A stretch of DNA of 64,000 nucleotides, taken from contig OY294068.1 of NCBI GenBank assembly GCA_958510875.1, positions 84,540,116 through 84,604,115 on the forward strand. The letters run 5' to 3'. The notes under the pieces are model-generated. The model was not told the DNA's origin and did no database searches. It saw only the letters and a program-made list of their open reading frames with translations. Both the position numbers and the translations under genes were made by a program. This stretch comes from Endomychus coccineus. Its lineage: Eukaryota; Arthropoda; Insecta; Coleoptera; Endomychidae. Each line of letters opens with the position of its first letter. The stretch's first letter is position 1. Below, in pieces: positions 1 to 11,289 of the stretch.

Positions 1-482
1 TATAATCTAATGAAAACTAATTAAACAGGCTATCTATTCCTCTATTCACTTTCCAAACTGGTCATTTCAGTAATATGATATATTAGTTTCAAAAAGTACT
101 ATGCCATTTTAGGCCAGTTTCCCCTATGCTAGTTTATTATATAAGTTGCTAAGATCGATAAGACCTTCGTACCTCTCAACTCTTTTAATATAATGATCAT
201 GTACTGATAATGTGAATCGCAGAAATGCAAATTGATACTTTATACCGCAACATAGGACAACTAAATTTGAGAATAGCTTCAAATGTACTGCACTTATGTT
301 AATTAATTAGTGCATACTTATAACCCTTTGAATTGTGAGTATACATTTGAAAGTGAAGTTCTTGACAAAGCAAAGAATGTGATTTATTCACAAAATAGAA
401 TAGAATCCGCCATTACATGAAACTGATTTTAACTTAAATGTAAGTAGTTTCGCTAACAGATATTATGAAGAACCTTGTCAGA

Positions 483-586
483 AGCTACGGTGTTAGAGAA
501 ATTCAAACTTTTGATTTGTGTGTTTTTGAAATTTAGCTACGGTGTTAGAGAAAATCCAACTTTTGATTTGTGTGTTTTTGAAATTT
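483..586. repeat. 52-bp tandem duplication
   Basis: A unit beginning AGCTACGGTGTTAGAG occurs twice in direct succession, at 483 and again at 535, with only a few mismatches. Nothing codes across it. It lies in AT-rich sequence just left of the long repeat that flanks the P-type transposon. Confidence 0.85.
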
Positions 587-819
587 AAAATACTTAATAA
601 TATTTTTAAGTTTATATGGAAAGGTTGAAGATCAGATTTGCTGAACTTTTTCCATTTCATTATTTCATCTTCTCAAAATATGTGCGATATGTAAATTTGT
701 AATTCGTTGAAACGAATGAATATATGAGTATGGTTTATTTTATTCTATATGTTATAGCATAACCATATATTTACCGGTAACACAGATATTTTTCGATCTG
801 CAACAAATACCTACTTAAA

Positions 820-1612
820 ATACAAATTAAATATAAAAGCAAGTCGGATATTCAAGGCCAGTCCAGTCCACCTGCAAATATTACACGTATTTTCAGTTTC
901 TTTCATAGTAGATGAAGAACGTTAGTATTGGAGTATTACAAAATAAATTGTCATTATTATAGTGGATGCAGCACCCTATAAATTATGTTCGTTGGAAGCT
1001 GAAGTAAGTATTTAATTTTTACAGGATATTTTTTGTACGTTGAGCCTAGGGCATGTTTAATACGAGTAATTTTATGTGTATTTGAACGTAAAATCACTTT
1101 ATAAACACAATGTACTGGACACCCTCGGAAGTAAAAGTACTAATACTAGAAAGATTCATGAGTTTTATGTAAGCATAGCCTCAACCATCAAGCTTTCAGT
1201 CTATAAGACCATATTATTAATGAAAAAAACTACATTTTCTTGGAATTTCATCAACAAAATTCTTCAAAATTTTCTATAATACAATCTTCATCTTACAGTT
1301 TTGCCGCTCGTCGTTAGATGTCAAAGTTATTTTTGCACCAATTGAATTTGTTTTTTGTTTCCTCAATGACAATTGAAGCATTCCCCAAAAAGTTTCACTC
1401 ATATCGCTGTTTACTTGATCGATTATTGGAATAGATCTGATCATACTTGGAAGATTCAGATATTAATTAAATTGCATATTGAAGTTCTGATTAATCCATA
1501 TTATTTTACTTATTCTTATGTGAAAGTAAGCATTATTATTTATGAATTTCAACATTCAAGAAAAACGATTATCAAAATGTTCAAATAAATGCATGATTTC
1601 TAGTGACACTAT
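820..1612 (+). repeat. Left long inverted repeat of a P-type transposon
   Basis: This stretch recurs in direct orientation at 20830-21310 plus 22555-22770, where a LINE fragment has split it. Part of it (about 1040-1260) recurs as reverse complement at 3940-4170. It therefore sits in opposite orientations on the two sides of the P/THAP transposase remnant at 2065-2755, as expected of long terminal or subterminal inverted repeats. Short frames inside it (for example 1076-1279 and 1373-1588) show no recognisable domain and look accidental. The exact outer end is not defined. Confidence 0.6.
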
Positions 1613-2064
1613 TTAGTATTTTAATAGATATATTTGATGGCATTTACACAGGTTGTTATACAAAGCTGATGGAATTATTGCTGATAGTTGAAATAATAGA
1701 CGAGCACGTGAGACTGAGTCGGAACTATACCCTCTATTGATATCACAAGGAATATTATATGCGAGTACAAAAGACAGTGTGACGTCATCAGAATGAGGTT
1801 TACGAAGCTTACTATAGTATCGTTTAGTCTTGATGGTGCATAGCAAGTTTTGACTGTGACAGGTAATAAATATTACATTTTAACAAAGTTTCACCTAAGG
1901 TGTCCTCGTGTGATGGCAAACATTTTACCTGTAAGTAAGCTGTATGAGGGTGTTTTGACTGAATAAAGTGCATTGCAATATGGCTTCTTGAGTGAATGTT
2001 CATGTTGATTCTTACCAGGTTTTGTGTTGCGCGTACAGTTTACTGACGTTTTATAGTTAATTAC

Positions 2065-2755
2065 ATTTGCCTGACCACAGGGGAAATTACCACAAAGAAT
2101 CAGAAGCTGAAACGTTCAGTTTTCTTGGATATAGTAGAAACAAAGGATATCGGCTGTCCCTGTGAAACATATCATATTAAAATAATAACAAAACAAAATT
2201 CTCGTAGTGGTATCGCAGTAAGCGTAAACTTTGTCAATTATTTTGGATTATGAACAAATTGGAAACAACATATTCTGTATTATAAGTGACGATAATACAC
2301 TCAATAGCAAAGCTGTAACCAATTTTCATAAGCACATCAAGTTAGGTATCGTGTATCCTCATCCAGTTGGTGATTCAAGTCGATCCGATTCGATTCACAT
2401 TATATAATGTGTAAGGAATAATTGGATGAATTCAAAACCCGATCAAATTATGCAGTAACCCAAATTTGGCGCATGAGACGAAAATATTGTATCCTTGTAT
2501 GGTTTTAAAAATGCATGAGCTTGAACATGAAGAATTGTTAAAATTTGAATATTCTTTGAATTTGAAAGGACTCTATCTTTTGAATCTGGGACGTCAAAAC
2601 GTTAAACTAACACTTAATGTATTCAATGATTGTGTTATACAGACTCTAATTCCATTTAATTCAGATAGGGCATTCCAAATTTACAGGCCTTCTTATAAAT
2701 ATTATATAAACTTGTTGGAAGATAATTGATGTAAAAACTCCCCACAGAACTCTCC
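2065..2755 (+). pseudogene. P-element/THAP9-type transposase, decayed copy 1
   Basis: This is a broken reading frame of a THAP-type (P superfamily) DNA transposase. Around 2070-2150 a degraded version of the THAP start region appears (GNYHKES, then FSFLGY). Around 2235-2460 come blocks resembling the catalytic core: a stretch like IGNNIFCIISDDNTLNSKAV, then YPHP, then CVRNNWMNSKP, which matches the conserved RNNW region of P transposases. 2466-2729 is an open frame of 87 codons with the later block containing LGRQNVKLTLNVFND. Several stops and frameshifts separate the blocks, so it cannot be functional. A paralogue lies inverted at 22840-23520 and preserves the THAP start better. The family call is recognition of motif order, not a search result. 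Confidence 0.8.
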
Positions 2756-2894
2756 TCAAAAGGCAACAATTAAAGGTAATTTTTCAGGAACCTATTATTG
2801 AAGGTAACTTGGAGGATGATTAGTGCATCAAGTTTTCAAGAAATCAATCAAATTGGTTGCATATGTGGAAGAGGCTAGCTCGTTTAAAAAATTT

Positions 2895-3130
2895 TCATAT
2901 ATATATACTTTGGCTGCACGAGAGGGAAATCTATATTGTTCGAAGAACATCGTGTGAGCCAGTAGTGAAATGTACGGAGAGGAGATAGGCATTTGTATTT
3001 TACTTAAAGGTTTGGAGGTTATAGGCATAGGGATAGACCTCCTTCGCTGTTCGATATTTGAATGAAGTCTGTTAGCAAGAAGTTTGGCAGGTCTCGAGTT
3101 TGACAGTGAAGGGGTGACACATACTGTATG
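2895..3130 (-). mobile_element. LINE family A fragment, copy A1 (3' end of RT ORF)
   Basis: The minus strand encodes the end of a non-LTR retrotransposon protein. The tail SLLAHTMFFE is shared almost unchanged with copies at 49.7 kb and 53.2 kb, and NIEQRRRSIP precedes it. The copy is only about 240 bp, heavily 5'-truncated, and inserted into the 3' region of the P-type transposon. It is one of five copies of this family in the window, all on the minus strand. Confidence 0.75.
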
Positions 3131-3744
3131 GTCACACACAGTTCATGGAATTTGTGGAATGATTTCGTATTGTTGCAATGAGTTTGATAGGAGGTCCTTA
3201 AATAAGTCCTAATTAATGGGTAAAACTTTTATTTTACTGTTTGTATTGCTACAAGTTGCAACATAGTCTCCGGCTTGTGACGTCACGATCGAGTCTTCAT
3301 GTCTAGTCCTATGAAGGGTTTTCAGTTTTAAAACATCTTTCAACTATTTCAGATATGTTACTTATTAGCGAAATAGGCCGACAATTCGATTTGTCACTTT
3401 TGGCACTTGTTTTGTAGATGAAAACAACAATATTTTTCTCTAGAGTTCAGGGAAATATCCAAATACTGACAGACAACGTGAGTGATACGGCGAACGTTAT
3501 TTTTGATGTGAAATATTTCATAGAAATATAGTGTTCTAAGCAGGCAATTGAAATTTGTTATTTCAATGTTGTTAGCTGGTTACAATAGCAAATATAATAC
3601 TAATATCGGTTTGAAGCTATACGCTTCCTCTTCTGGAGATTGATTATTCATTCCTGTATTGAGAACTTTCAGCTTTAGTTCAATTCAATTTTTCAGATCG
3701 ATTAATGAACTTCTTGTGAAATTATGCAACATACTGAAATGAAT

Positions 3745-4170
3745 ATACTTAAAGATATTATCTTCCAACTTCCACTCGTCTTGAATCGAGTAACTAGTGA
3801 ATTCAATACCACAATTAATGTGTTACAAAAAAGGACTAGAGTAGAATATTTGATGAAGCATTATGTTCATCCTACCATGATAGTGTTACTGGAAGTCGTG
3901 CATTCATTTGAACATTTTGATAAACGTTTATATTGAATACGTTGAAAAATTTTTTGTGAAATTTTCGCAGAATGCAGTTTATTCCATCAATTGTATGGTC
4001 TAATAGACTAAAAGTATGATGGTTGAGGCAATGCTTACAGACAACTCATGATTCTTTCTAGTATTAGTACTTTTACTTCCGAGGGAGTGAGTCCAGCACA
4101 TTTTTTCGAAAATGATTTTACGTTTCAAATACACATAAAATTATTCTATTAAATATGCCTTACAAGTTTA
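3745..4170 (-). repeat. Right long inverted repeat of the P-type transposon
   Basis: Read on the minus strand, this matches the end of the repeat at 22700-22890 and, further on, the 1040-1260 segment of the left repeat. It marks the right side of P/THAP copy 1. The reverse complement holds the shared landmarks CCAGTAACACTATCATGGTA and GTATTGAATTCACTAG. No coding function is seen; the frame at 3724-3936 on the plus strand is a shadow. Confidence 0.6.
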
Positions 4171-4889
4171 AGGTTCCTCTTCCTAATTGGTCAGAAACAA
4201 CACAACAAACCCACATTTCTGGATGTTTATTCCAGGGTGTTTACCAATTACACCACTTAGATCCCTTCAGAGTCTTATATTTTTGTATATATAAACCTCT
4301 GGAAGTATAGTAGATCATTGATGAACACAATGCGATTCGATGCTACGCTATAGATCTACTATTCACTCACATTCATCTAAAGTTCAATCGTTTTGAAGCT
4401 ACCTTATGAAGGTATTATGAATTCAGAAAATTCAATTACATATCTCTTAATGTACTCACACGAAATTGTGGCTAATTAGGCAGATAAACTTTGAACATGT
4501 TTATACTTACCCAAAACTCTGTCAGTTCTATTGAAATATATAAGAACCGGGATGCTGTCATTGAAAGAGTACTGTCAAGAGTAATGGTCAATCATATAGT
4601 AATACTATAATCCAGACTCCTCACCTCAAATCGATTGAACTTTAGAACCATATTGACAGAGGCCCAATGAATCATAATCCCAATCGATACGTAGAAGAAA
4701 ATTTCGTGCACGCATTGCTTTTCTGAGTAATGAAAGATTGTAGTCGAATGTTTTACGTGATAGTTAATTCGAAGGGTAAAATGGCTGCTGGCTCTCCTTG
4801 GTTTTTCTTATTTCTATGGATGCGCTCTAAATTCGGACATCTTCGGCTTTACCGGCTGCCTACGTTGGGTGCTGTTTTCACACAAGAAT

Positions 4890-5300
4890 AAGAAACAACT
4901 ACAGAAAGGCAGTAATACATAATAAGCTTACATGTCTACAGGTGATTAATTCCATTATTGTGAAAGAAGTAAACAAAAACATTGCAATACACTTATCATA
5001 CAAGGGTACAAAAATGTATAACTTGGTTGAAATTGAAATAAGGCAATCTATATCAAAACACTTTACTAATGAAGAGTAGCATCTTACTGAACACAAGTGA
5101 AATTTGGAATGTCTATAGGTTAAATTTTCCTTTTTTTCTGTCAATTTTTTACTTCGAAGTTCAGAACGATAAACTAATATTACTATACTTACCTCTAATA
5201 ATCAAGTTTTATATTCTCTTCTATTTCATCGAGCGTCCAATGAACATTTGAATATACAGGTGTTTTAATTTTTTTGTAGCAAGACTCGAACATTCTATAG
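4890..5300 (+). repeat. Dispersed repeat S, copy 1
   Basis: It is clearly related, in direct orientation, to 24795-25250. Both copies share GTCTACAGG, GGTTGAAAT, GAAATAAGGCAA and an end with a CAGG-GTGTTT-like motif followed by TTTTTTGTAGCA. The terminal motif resembles the ends of many insect DNA transposons, so this may be part of a non-autonomous DNA element. No protein is recognisable in either copy. Confidence 0.6.
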
Positions 5301-5429
5301 AATTTTCAAAATTAAATCAAAAAGTTTGTTTAACTCTTTTATGGGCCTGACGGAATTTATCATAAAAATAATAGCTTTATTAGCAAGTAACATTTTTGGC
5401 GTACATTAAGTATGTTTACAATCTTATAA

Positions 5430-7420
5430 TACATTCTTTTTTATTTTTGAGTTGGTCAAAATATAGCTTCCCACTGCACATCGGGTAGGAAAACTAATTT
5501 CAATAGCACGTCTAGAATACTTGTTTGCTTTTAAATTGACAAGAACAATTTCAGAAAACATCATAGTCGGTGAAATCTTCCGGAAATTGCAAGAGAATCG
5601 GGTTCTCTTTTCATTGGCTTTCATATTGCTGATTCGTCAGCGCCTGTAGTTCATCACTTTATGAGGAAGATGTCAGCTCACATTAATCAGACTTATTTCA
5701 TCAGGGACTTGACGTTTATCCGAGAAGAAAGATACCGACTTGTTTTGCTGCTTTCTTGATGTAAAGCCAGAAATCAATTGTGTGGGCAAATTTATACAAA
5801 ATGGTAATTGATCAATTTTATTCCTTCGATTGCAATTCACCAAAACAAACGAATTATCTATTGCCATTACTAACAGACAGTAAAAGATTCAATGCCACCA
5901 CTTTGTTGATCTACGTCCCATAGCATATCTTTCATATAGTTGGTCAAACTTATAAATGCCTCCCATTATTTTATTATGAACTGAAACTGCATGAGGACAC
6001 GAAACATTGATTTGGAACTGTTCTTATTCCGACGTTGGACAAATGTTGTTTCCTGTGAAGAAATATAATCTCAGTATATGTACAAGCTTACTATCCATAC
6101 ATTTTATGGCAGCCACTCGTAATTTCGTGTTGAACATGAATTCTTCTCGATTTAGCTTGGTATTGTCTTTATACTTTCGCGGTAATCCTTTCCTGTTTGC
6201 TCGGACAGTCCCCATAGCTTAGATTCCGTCATTCAATAAAGTTCATCATAACAGGAAAGGGAGTAAAAACTTATGGAAAGCCACCACACAGTTTTCATGT
6301 TCGAGGAGAGATATGAGATTTAGTACGTCTTTGTCACCCAGACAGCTAGCTCCATCGATATTTTCCGACATTCCAGTGTGAATTTGAAAAATGTATATGA
6401 GTACCCTGTTTCAGAATCAGCTACGCCCCTCAATTTATAGCCCTTTTTCACCGGTTTTATTGGCAAATATAGCTTAATCGACGACCTGCCTTTCATAGCT
6501 ATCATCATAGATTCATCTATGACAAGAGATATGATGAGTGACTGTATGCAGACATGAGAGGATAAATTCAAGAATTCAACGGGAGGGCTAACTTTGTGTA
6601 ATTTGTCATGCTCTACCTCCCCTTTTGATATAGAAGTTTCATTGTCATTCACATGGATATTTTCGAAAATTTTGTTGTATCTTTTTGAAGATAACACTTG
6701 CAAAACGGCTGGAACTTCGAAGTAAGAATCATTATACCAGTAGTAACATTGTTGTGGTAATACATGAATGCTAATGACAATCATCACCTTGTGAAGGCTT
6801 TTATGTCTTCAACATTCGTATCTTCCCAATATGTAGATGGTCCAGGTTCGTCATTTCTGTTGCATTTTCTTCTGATATTTTGTGATGCATATTGCTTGGT
6901 TGAATCTACTATATTCTGTAAAATATCTGAGTTCAAAATAGTTAATCAATCGATTTCCTTGTTCTTGTTGGTGAAGATGTTGACAGATTTAGATTGTCTT
7001 GTAAAATTGGAATCCAGGTTATCGGAGTGATCCATATCATTATTCCAATCCTCGTCATCGCTCTCGTCGTCAGAACTGTAAGCTTCGTCTTCGTGCACTA
7101 AATAGTTTAGGAGTCAAATGAGTGCTGGACAAGGCTTCAGAGCAGAACAACTGATACTAAATTGAGCGTATAAAAATTTGAAGACGTTGAAAGTTCATAA
7201 GGTTTCCTGGTACCAGAACTCAAATGATCAAGTAATTCCATATATTGTAATTCCTCGTTTGCTCATTTGCTTGGTTTATTCTCTGAATCTTCTACATCAA
7301 CAGGAAGACCATAAAAGTATTCCAGTGCTGCCTCGGCCTGACTAGCATCATTTAGATCCCAATAGATTGACATTGTATCTAGAGAAGAAGAGACAAAATG
7401 AAACAAAACCTCCCATGAAC
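5430..7420 (-). pseudogene. piggyBac-type transposase pseudogene
   Basis: The minus strand reads in order through a piggyBac-like (DDE_Tnp_1_7) transposase. An N-terminal part at 7420-7150 includes NDASQAEAALEYFYGLPVDV, and an acidic stretch rich in D, E and S follows near 7100-7040. A core block at 6787-6320 holds the motif HVNDNETSISKGEVEHDKLH and then DESMMIAMKGRSSIK, where the D is a catalytic-region acidic residue. At 6215-6024 comes GTVRANRKGLPRKYK, and at about 5980-5673 the IMGGIYKFDQLYERY region. A cysteine-bearing tail resembling the C-terminal zinc finger lies at 5624-5424. Frameshifts and stops separate all these blocks, so it is dead. Target-site TTAA ends were not identified. 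Confidence 0.85.
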
Positions 7421-7854
7421 ATGATGATTGGGCAGTGGGGAGTATGTTTCTCACCATCAAAACCCCATGTTCTCATTTATCGCAACAATATTTTTCAATT
7501 TATGAATCATGTACATGAATAAAAAGTTATAATATATATCAAAAATACAGAATAACTCTCACTTCTTATGATTTAATTTATGGAGAACGGTATTTACTTC
7601 AACTTTGTCGGTTTAATTGAGATACACACTCACTTTTACATCAGGCACTGAAGAAAACCAATGAGAGGTTCTTCTATTGTTTCGTCAGTCTTTCAGAGGG
7701 GAATTTCTAAGAAGTAATGTTAAGTTGCCTCTGAAATAGTGATTCTGATTTTATCTAAGTGGTTTGGATGAGAACAAGCTATTATGGAATCCATAAAAAT
7801 AATCACTCATGGACTGAGTTTTCAAAATTTCTTGAGTGCCTCTCTTCGCAGTTT

Positions 7855-8060
7855 ACAAAGCAGATGGAATCATCAAGAACATTTCTGGTGACTCTATTCT
7901 TCGTTATACAGAGTAGTTCAGACCCTCAATTGCGCACGATTAAAATTTGAGATTTTATATTCGGAAAATGATATTACGTTATGGATGACATTTTGAACAT
8001 AAATTATGCGATTATATGAAATGCATTTATCCACGCATGGTTCAGTTTTTCCAGAAAAGA
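7855..8060 (+). repeat. Dispersed repeat T, copy 1
   Basis: It is related in direct orientation to 25418-25725. Shared landmarks are GTGAGATTTTATATT-like text, GCGCACGA, CATTTTGAACATAAATTATG and CATTTATCC(A/G)CG. At 25.4 kb the first part of the unit is itself duplicated. No recognised protein is encoded. Confidence 0.6.
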
Positions 8061-8099
8061 CTGGCCTAATAGGAATTTCGCAGAATTAACGTGTATATA

Positions 8100-9340
8100 A
8101 TATATAAAACGTTGCCTAAAGATATCCAACCAGAGGTGTTGAACTGTGCAGAATATTTCTAATGTCGAATAATGGCATTTATTTCAGGACTACTTGAACC
8201 AAGTTTGCTCAAAATCACGGCACCGGTGAAAGAGTTGCGTTGAAGACTATTTTAGAAAACCTACTTTGAAACTTGTTATGCACGTCGACTTATTTCTTAA
8301 TGAACAATCGATTGTTGAAGTATTTCTATTATAAACTGGAAAAGTCTCTATATCAATCAAAAACTCCCGTCTGTATATTGTGCACATGTTTGACATGTTT
8401 GATTACTGATTACAAATTCCAGATGAAACTAGTCGCTCTCTATAGTTTGATGTTAATTTTCGTTGACATAAATATGGGAATTTCATACGGGATACTCTTC
8501 ACAAACATACTTAATTTAGATAACTATTAAGATTAAGAAGTTGTAACATATTGATTGTGAGGTCACATATGTATTAATTATAGTTGTTCAATTCTCATTC
8601 CGAATTCTTCCAGTCATGATATCGCATATAATTCTTTCGCTTTTGGTGATATCATCCCTAAACCAGGTAAAATCTTATTTTTTCTACATTTGTCGAAAAA
8701 AACATTTTTGTATCTATATTTATACGTGAACCCTTTCTGTTTTTCTCCGTGAAAAAAATATTTTTCTCTGCAACAAACCGTTTCTATAGGAACGACAGTC
8801 AGTTGAGGTAATGCTTCAAAATTTGATAGGGAGTGTTTATTCAAACATAGAATTTTAGCTTATCCATTCAGAGTTGCAGCTATTCAAAAGATGTTGTTTG
8901 TATTCCGTTTGTAACATTCACATTTTAATTACATATTTGATTTAATTAACACTCTCATATGATATTAATATAATACTCATTTAACATACTTAATTCAAAA
9001 ATAACTATTATTAGTATGTGTATTGTCATGAAAAGGTAAATTTGTATCTTAGTCTTATTTTAGAATTTAGTTTGTACGAAGTTACTCGTAGTAGGTAATC
9101 AGGGGAAATCTATGGATAATTATTAACACTCATATTGAGAGTTCCCGAAAATGAACTGTTGAATTCCGAAATTGCAATTTACGATTTAATGAGCTAGGAT
9201 CTGTATTTTCATGAAATTCCATAGTTTCATCCTTCATCAAGTGCTAGGAAATTGTATTCCACAATGTAAAACTGAACAGCTCTATTTCAATATTACTTGT
9301 ATTTCTAATTTCCATTACTAGAGTTTCGGCGTTTATATTC
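8100..9340. other. AT-rich stretch with no identified gene
   Basis: Only short frames occur here. One at 8422-8530 (+) begins with a hydrophobic stretch, MKLVALYSLMLIF, that looks like a signal peptide, but no usable splice donor or downstream domain follows. The minus-strand frame at 8614-8844 has no recognised domain. I see no RNA gene. Confidence 0.5.
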
Positions 9341-9369
9341 AGACGGCATTCAGTTACAATAATTGGAGA

Positions 9370-9412
9370 TACCGTCTGAAGATGGCGTAAAATGCCGGAA
9401 CTCGAGTAAGGG
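9370..9412 (+). ncRNA. Degenerate hammerhead-ribozyme-like motif
   Basis: The order is CTGAAGA core, a stem II candidate GGC/GCC, then GGAAC where GAAAC is expected, then TCGA as a possible stem III loop closed by AC/GT. The layout matches the better motifs at 51.6-51.9 kb, including one extra base between the first core and stem II. Stem I is poor and a conserved core A is G, so it is probably inactive. It may instead be a chance match. Confidence 0.25.
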
Positions 9413-9659
9413 AAGTTACAAGTTGAAGTGAAATCAACATGACAGTGTTCAATTTCACAATATCAATTGTTTTTGTATTTAATACTGTGATTATTGTTGA
9501 TTCAAAATACATACTCTTCCAATATCATAGCATGAGTTCATCACATCAACGCCTTCATATTTTATTCGCCATTGAGTTAGTGATTGGTTATCTTTCCCAA
9601 TATCAAGGATTGATTAATTGGCCAGATCTTGTTCGTGTTTCAGTATCATACTCAATCAT

Positions 9660-10600
9660 GAAAAACAGCTGAACATTTCCTTTATCGTCGATATCATATA
9701 GTCGAATTGAATTTTGCGTAGATTTTCCATCGGAATGAAGACTGAAGGGACGAGATACTCATACAAGTATCTGATTCTCAAATTTGTGTTCCAAATCCGA
9801 GCTATCAAATGATCGATGCATATGTTTTTAACCAACTATTTTCACTCAGTAACTATTTCAAACGATCAGGAGAAAATCTAAGTATCACATGTAACTATGA
9901 CTGTCATATTCTATTTAGGGATGATGTTCTAAAAAATGTTACATGCGGGAGTGGATGAGCGTCTGTGCATTCTAAATCATGAATATGCGAACAAAAAAAT
10001 CAACGACGGCAAAATACTTTACGTCGAACTACGGTATATTGACTCTCTACGTTACATGTCCTGTTCGATATGATCGTTATGATTACCACCATACCACTTA
10101 TCATTCTGGCAGAATTCATAAGCTGGAATACAGAATAGCCAATTCTACCTTCTCGCATATGAAGATATACAATATCATCATATTCGGTCCCATCAATCAG
10201 TCAGGGGGCTTTGAAAATTACTCAATAATACGAAATATCTTCGAATCAAAATTCAAGAAGGCCGCGACATACTGATTCTAGAGACTCACAAACATGAGGC
10301 GACGCATGTCTAGCGATGATGTATTCCTCTTAAAATTGTCAGTTTCTCATATACCCGAATTTATCATGTCTAAAATCTTAAGATAAATATTTATTAAATG
10401 TGAATAAGTTATTGATCCTCAGGATGTCACTGTGTATGAGACAATCGTACATTTTTGTTTTGTGCACATATTAATATTCAATTTGACGTAGTAAACACAG
10501 GAACTTCATGTTTAAATTATATAACATTTCTTCTCTCCATAATAGCCATTTAGTCAGTTCAGAACTAATTGGGAACAAGCGAGAATGCGCAGTAGTTATT
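9660..10600. other. No identified gene upstream of OBP 1
   Basis: A 98-codon frame at 9979-10275 (+) contains no motif I know. The region may be part of the promoter or first intron of the OBP gene that follows, but no signal-peptide exon with a valid donor could be placed. Confidence 0.4.
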
Positions 10601-10635
10601 AAAGCGATGACATTCATTAATTCTTTATAAATGGC

Positions 10636-10643
10636 TATAAAAG
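10636..10643 (+). promoter_or_regulatory. Candidate TATA box (TATAAAAG) upstream of OBP 1
   Basis: TATAAAAG is followed about 33 bp later by ACAGTT, which resembles an arthropod initiator. It lies about 260 bp upstream of the OBP exon at 10902. The short frames downstream of it do not splice in the right phase into that exon, so the link to the OBP is only positional. Confidence 0.3.
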
Positions 10644-10901
10644 TCATGTCTTGAATATTTTGGCGAAAACAGTTTATTACTCATTTATGGAGGAAGACAT
10701 TTCCATGATAGTTGTACAATCATATTTTCTTCCATTCTTCGTTCCATGTATGTAGATCATCTTCGATCATTCAACAGAAAAGGTCAATGTAGATTTTGAT
10801 AAGTAACACAAAACACAAACAATTGAAATAATGTTGTCAATTCCGGCCTGAATGGTTATTTGTCATCCGCATTATGAACAGGAATATCTTTTTTATTATA
10901 G

Positions 10902-11222
10902 GCTATTGATGCCTCACTGGAAGATGACGTCGATGAGAATGATTGTCTAAAACAAACAGGTGTAGATGAAGACCTGGTGACAAATTATCAAGGAGGAGGC
11001 GAAGATATTCCTACCGATCCTAAATTCAAATGTTACCTAACATGTATCGCAAAGAATTCTGGGCTTATAGAGGATGGAAAAATCCAATATGAAAAAATTA
11101 TGAGGACGCTAGGATTAAATTACAGAGTAGGACTCAGATCAACAATTAATAGATGCAAAATAGCGGATCCAACTGGAACTTGCGAAGATTATTATAATTT
11201 CCATAAGTGCTTCCATGCATAG
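10902..11222 (+). CDS. Odorant-binding protein, mature-domain exon (OBP 1)
   Basis: This is the last exon of a classic six-cysteine insect odorant-binding protein (PBP/GOBP family). These are small secreted carriers of hydrophobic ligands in sensillar lymph and other extracellular fluids. An acceptor TATTATAG precedes the first codon, so the frame opens in phase 0 with AIDASLEDDVDENDC. The six cysteines are spaced C1-X28-C2-X3-C3-X36-C4-X8-C5-X8-C6, typical of the family; C2-C3 is CYLTC and C5-C6 spans CEDYYNFHKC. The protein stops two residues after C6. A polyadenylation signal AATAAA follows at 11277. The signal-peptide exon was not found. It is a paralogue of the OBPs at 46.4 and 52.5 kb. 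Confidence 0.93.
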   Translation, partial: AIDASLEDDVDENDCLKQTGVDEDLVTNYQGGGEDIPTDPKFKCYLTCIAKNSGLIEDGKIQYEKIMRTLGLNYRVGLRSTINRCKIADPTGTCEDYYNFHKCFHA

Positions 11223-11276
11223 CGATCCAACTCCAAATGAAATGAAGATTAAATAATATCAGATTTTGTTAACTTC

Positions 11277-11282
11277 AATAAA
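11277..11282 (+). terminator. Polyadenylation signal AATAAA of OBP 1
   Basis: A canonical AATAAA lies 54 bp beyond the stop codon of the OBP exon, a normal 3' UTR distance for a short insect transcript. Confidence 0.55.
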
Positions 11283-11289
11283 CAACTCT

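Noticed and set aside
9439..9672. Secreted protein starting with MTVFNFTISIVFVFNTVIIV
   Set aside because: The start resembles a signal peptide, but no cysteine pattern, domain or splice donor near the cleavage point supports a gene.
10677..10746. First exon of OBP 1 with the hydrophobic stretch MIVVQSYFLPFFVP and a GTATGT donor
   Set aside because: The donor leaves phase 1, which would read a stop at once in the OBP exon; the phase-0 acceptor cannot be joined.
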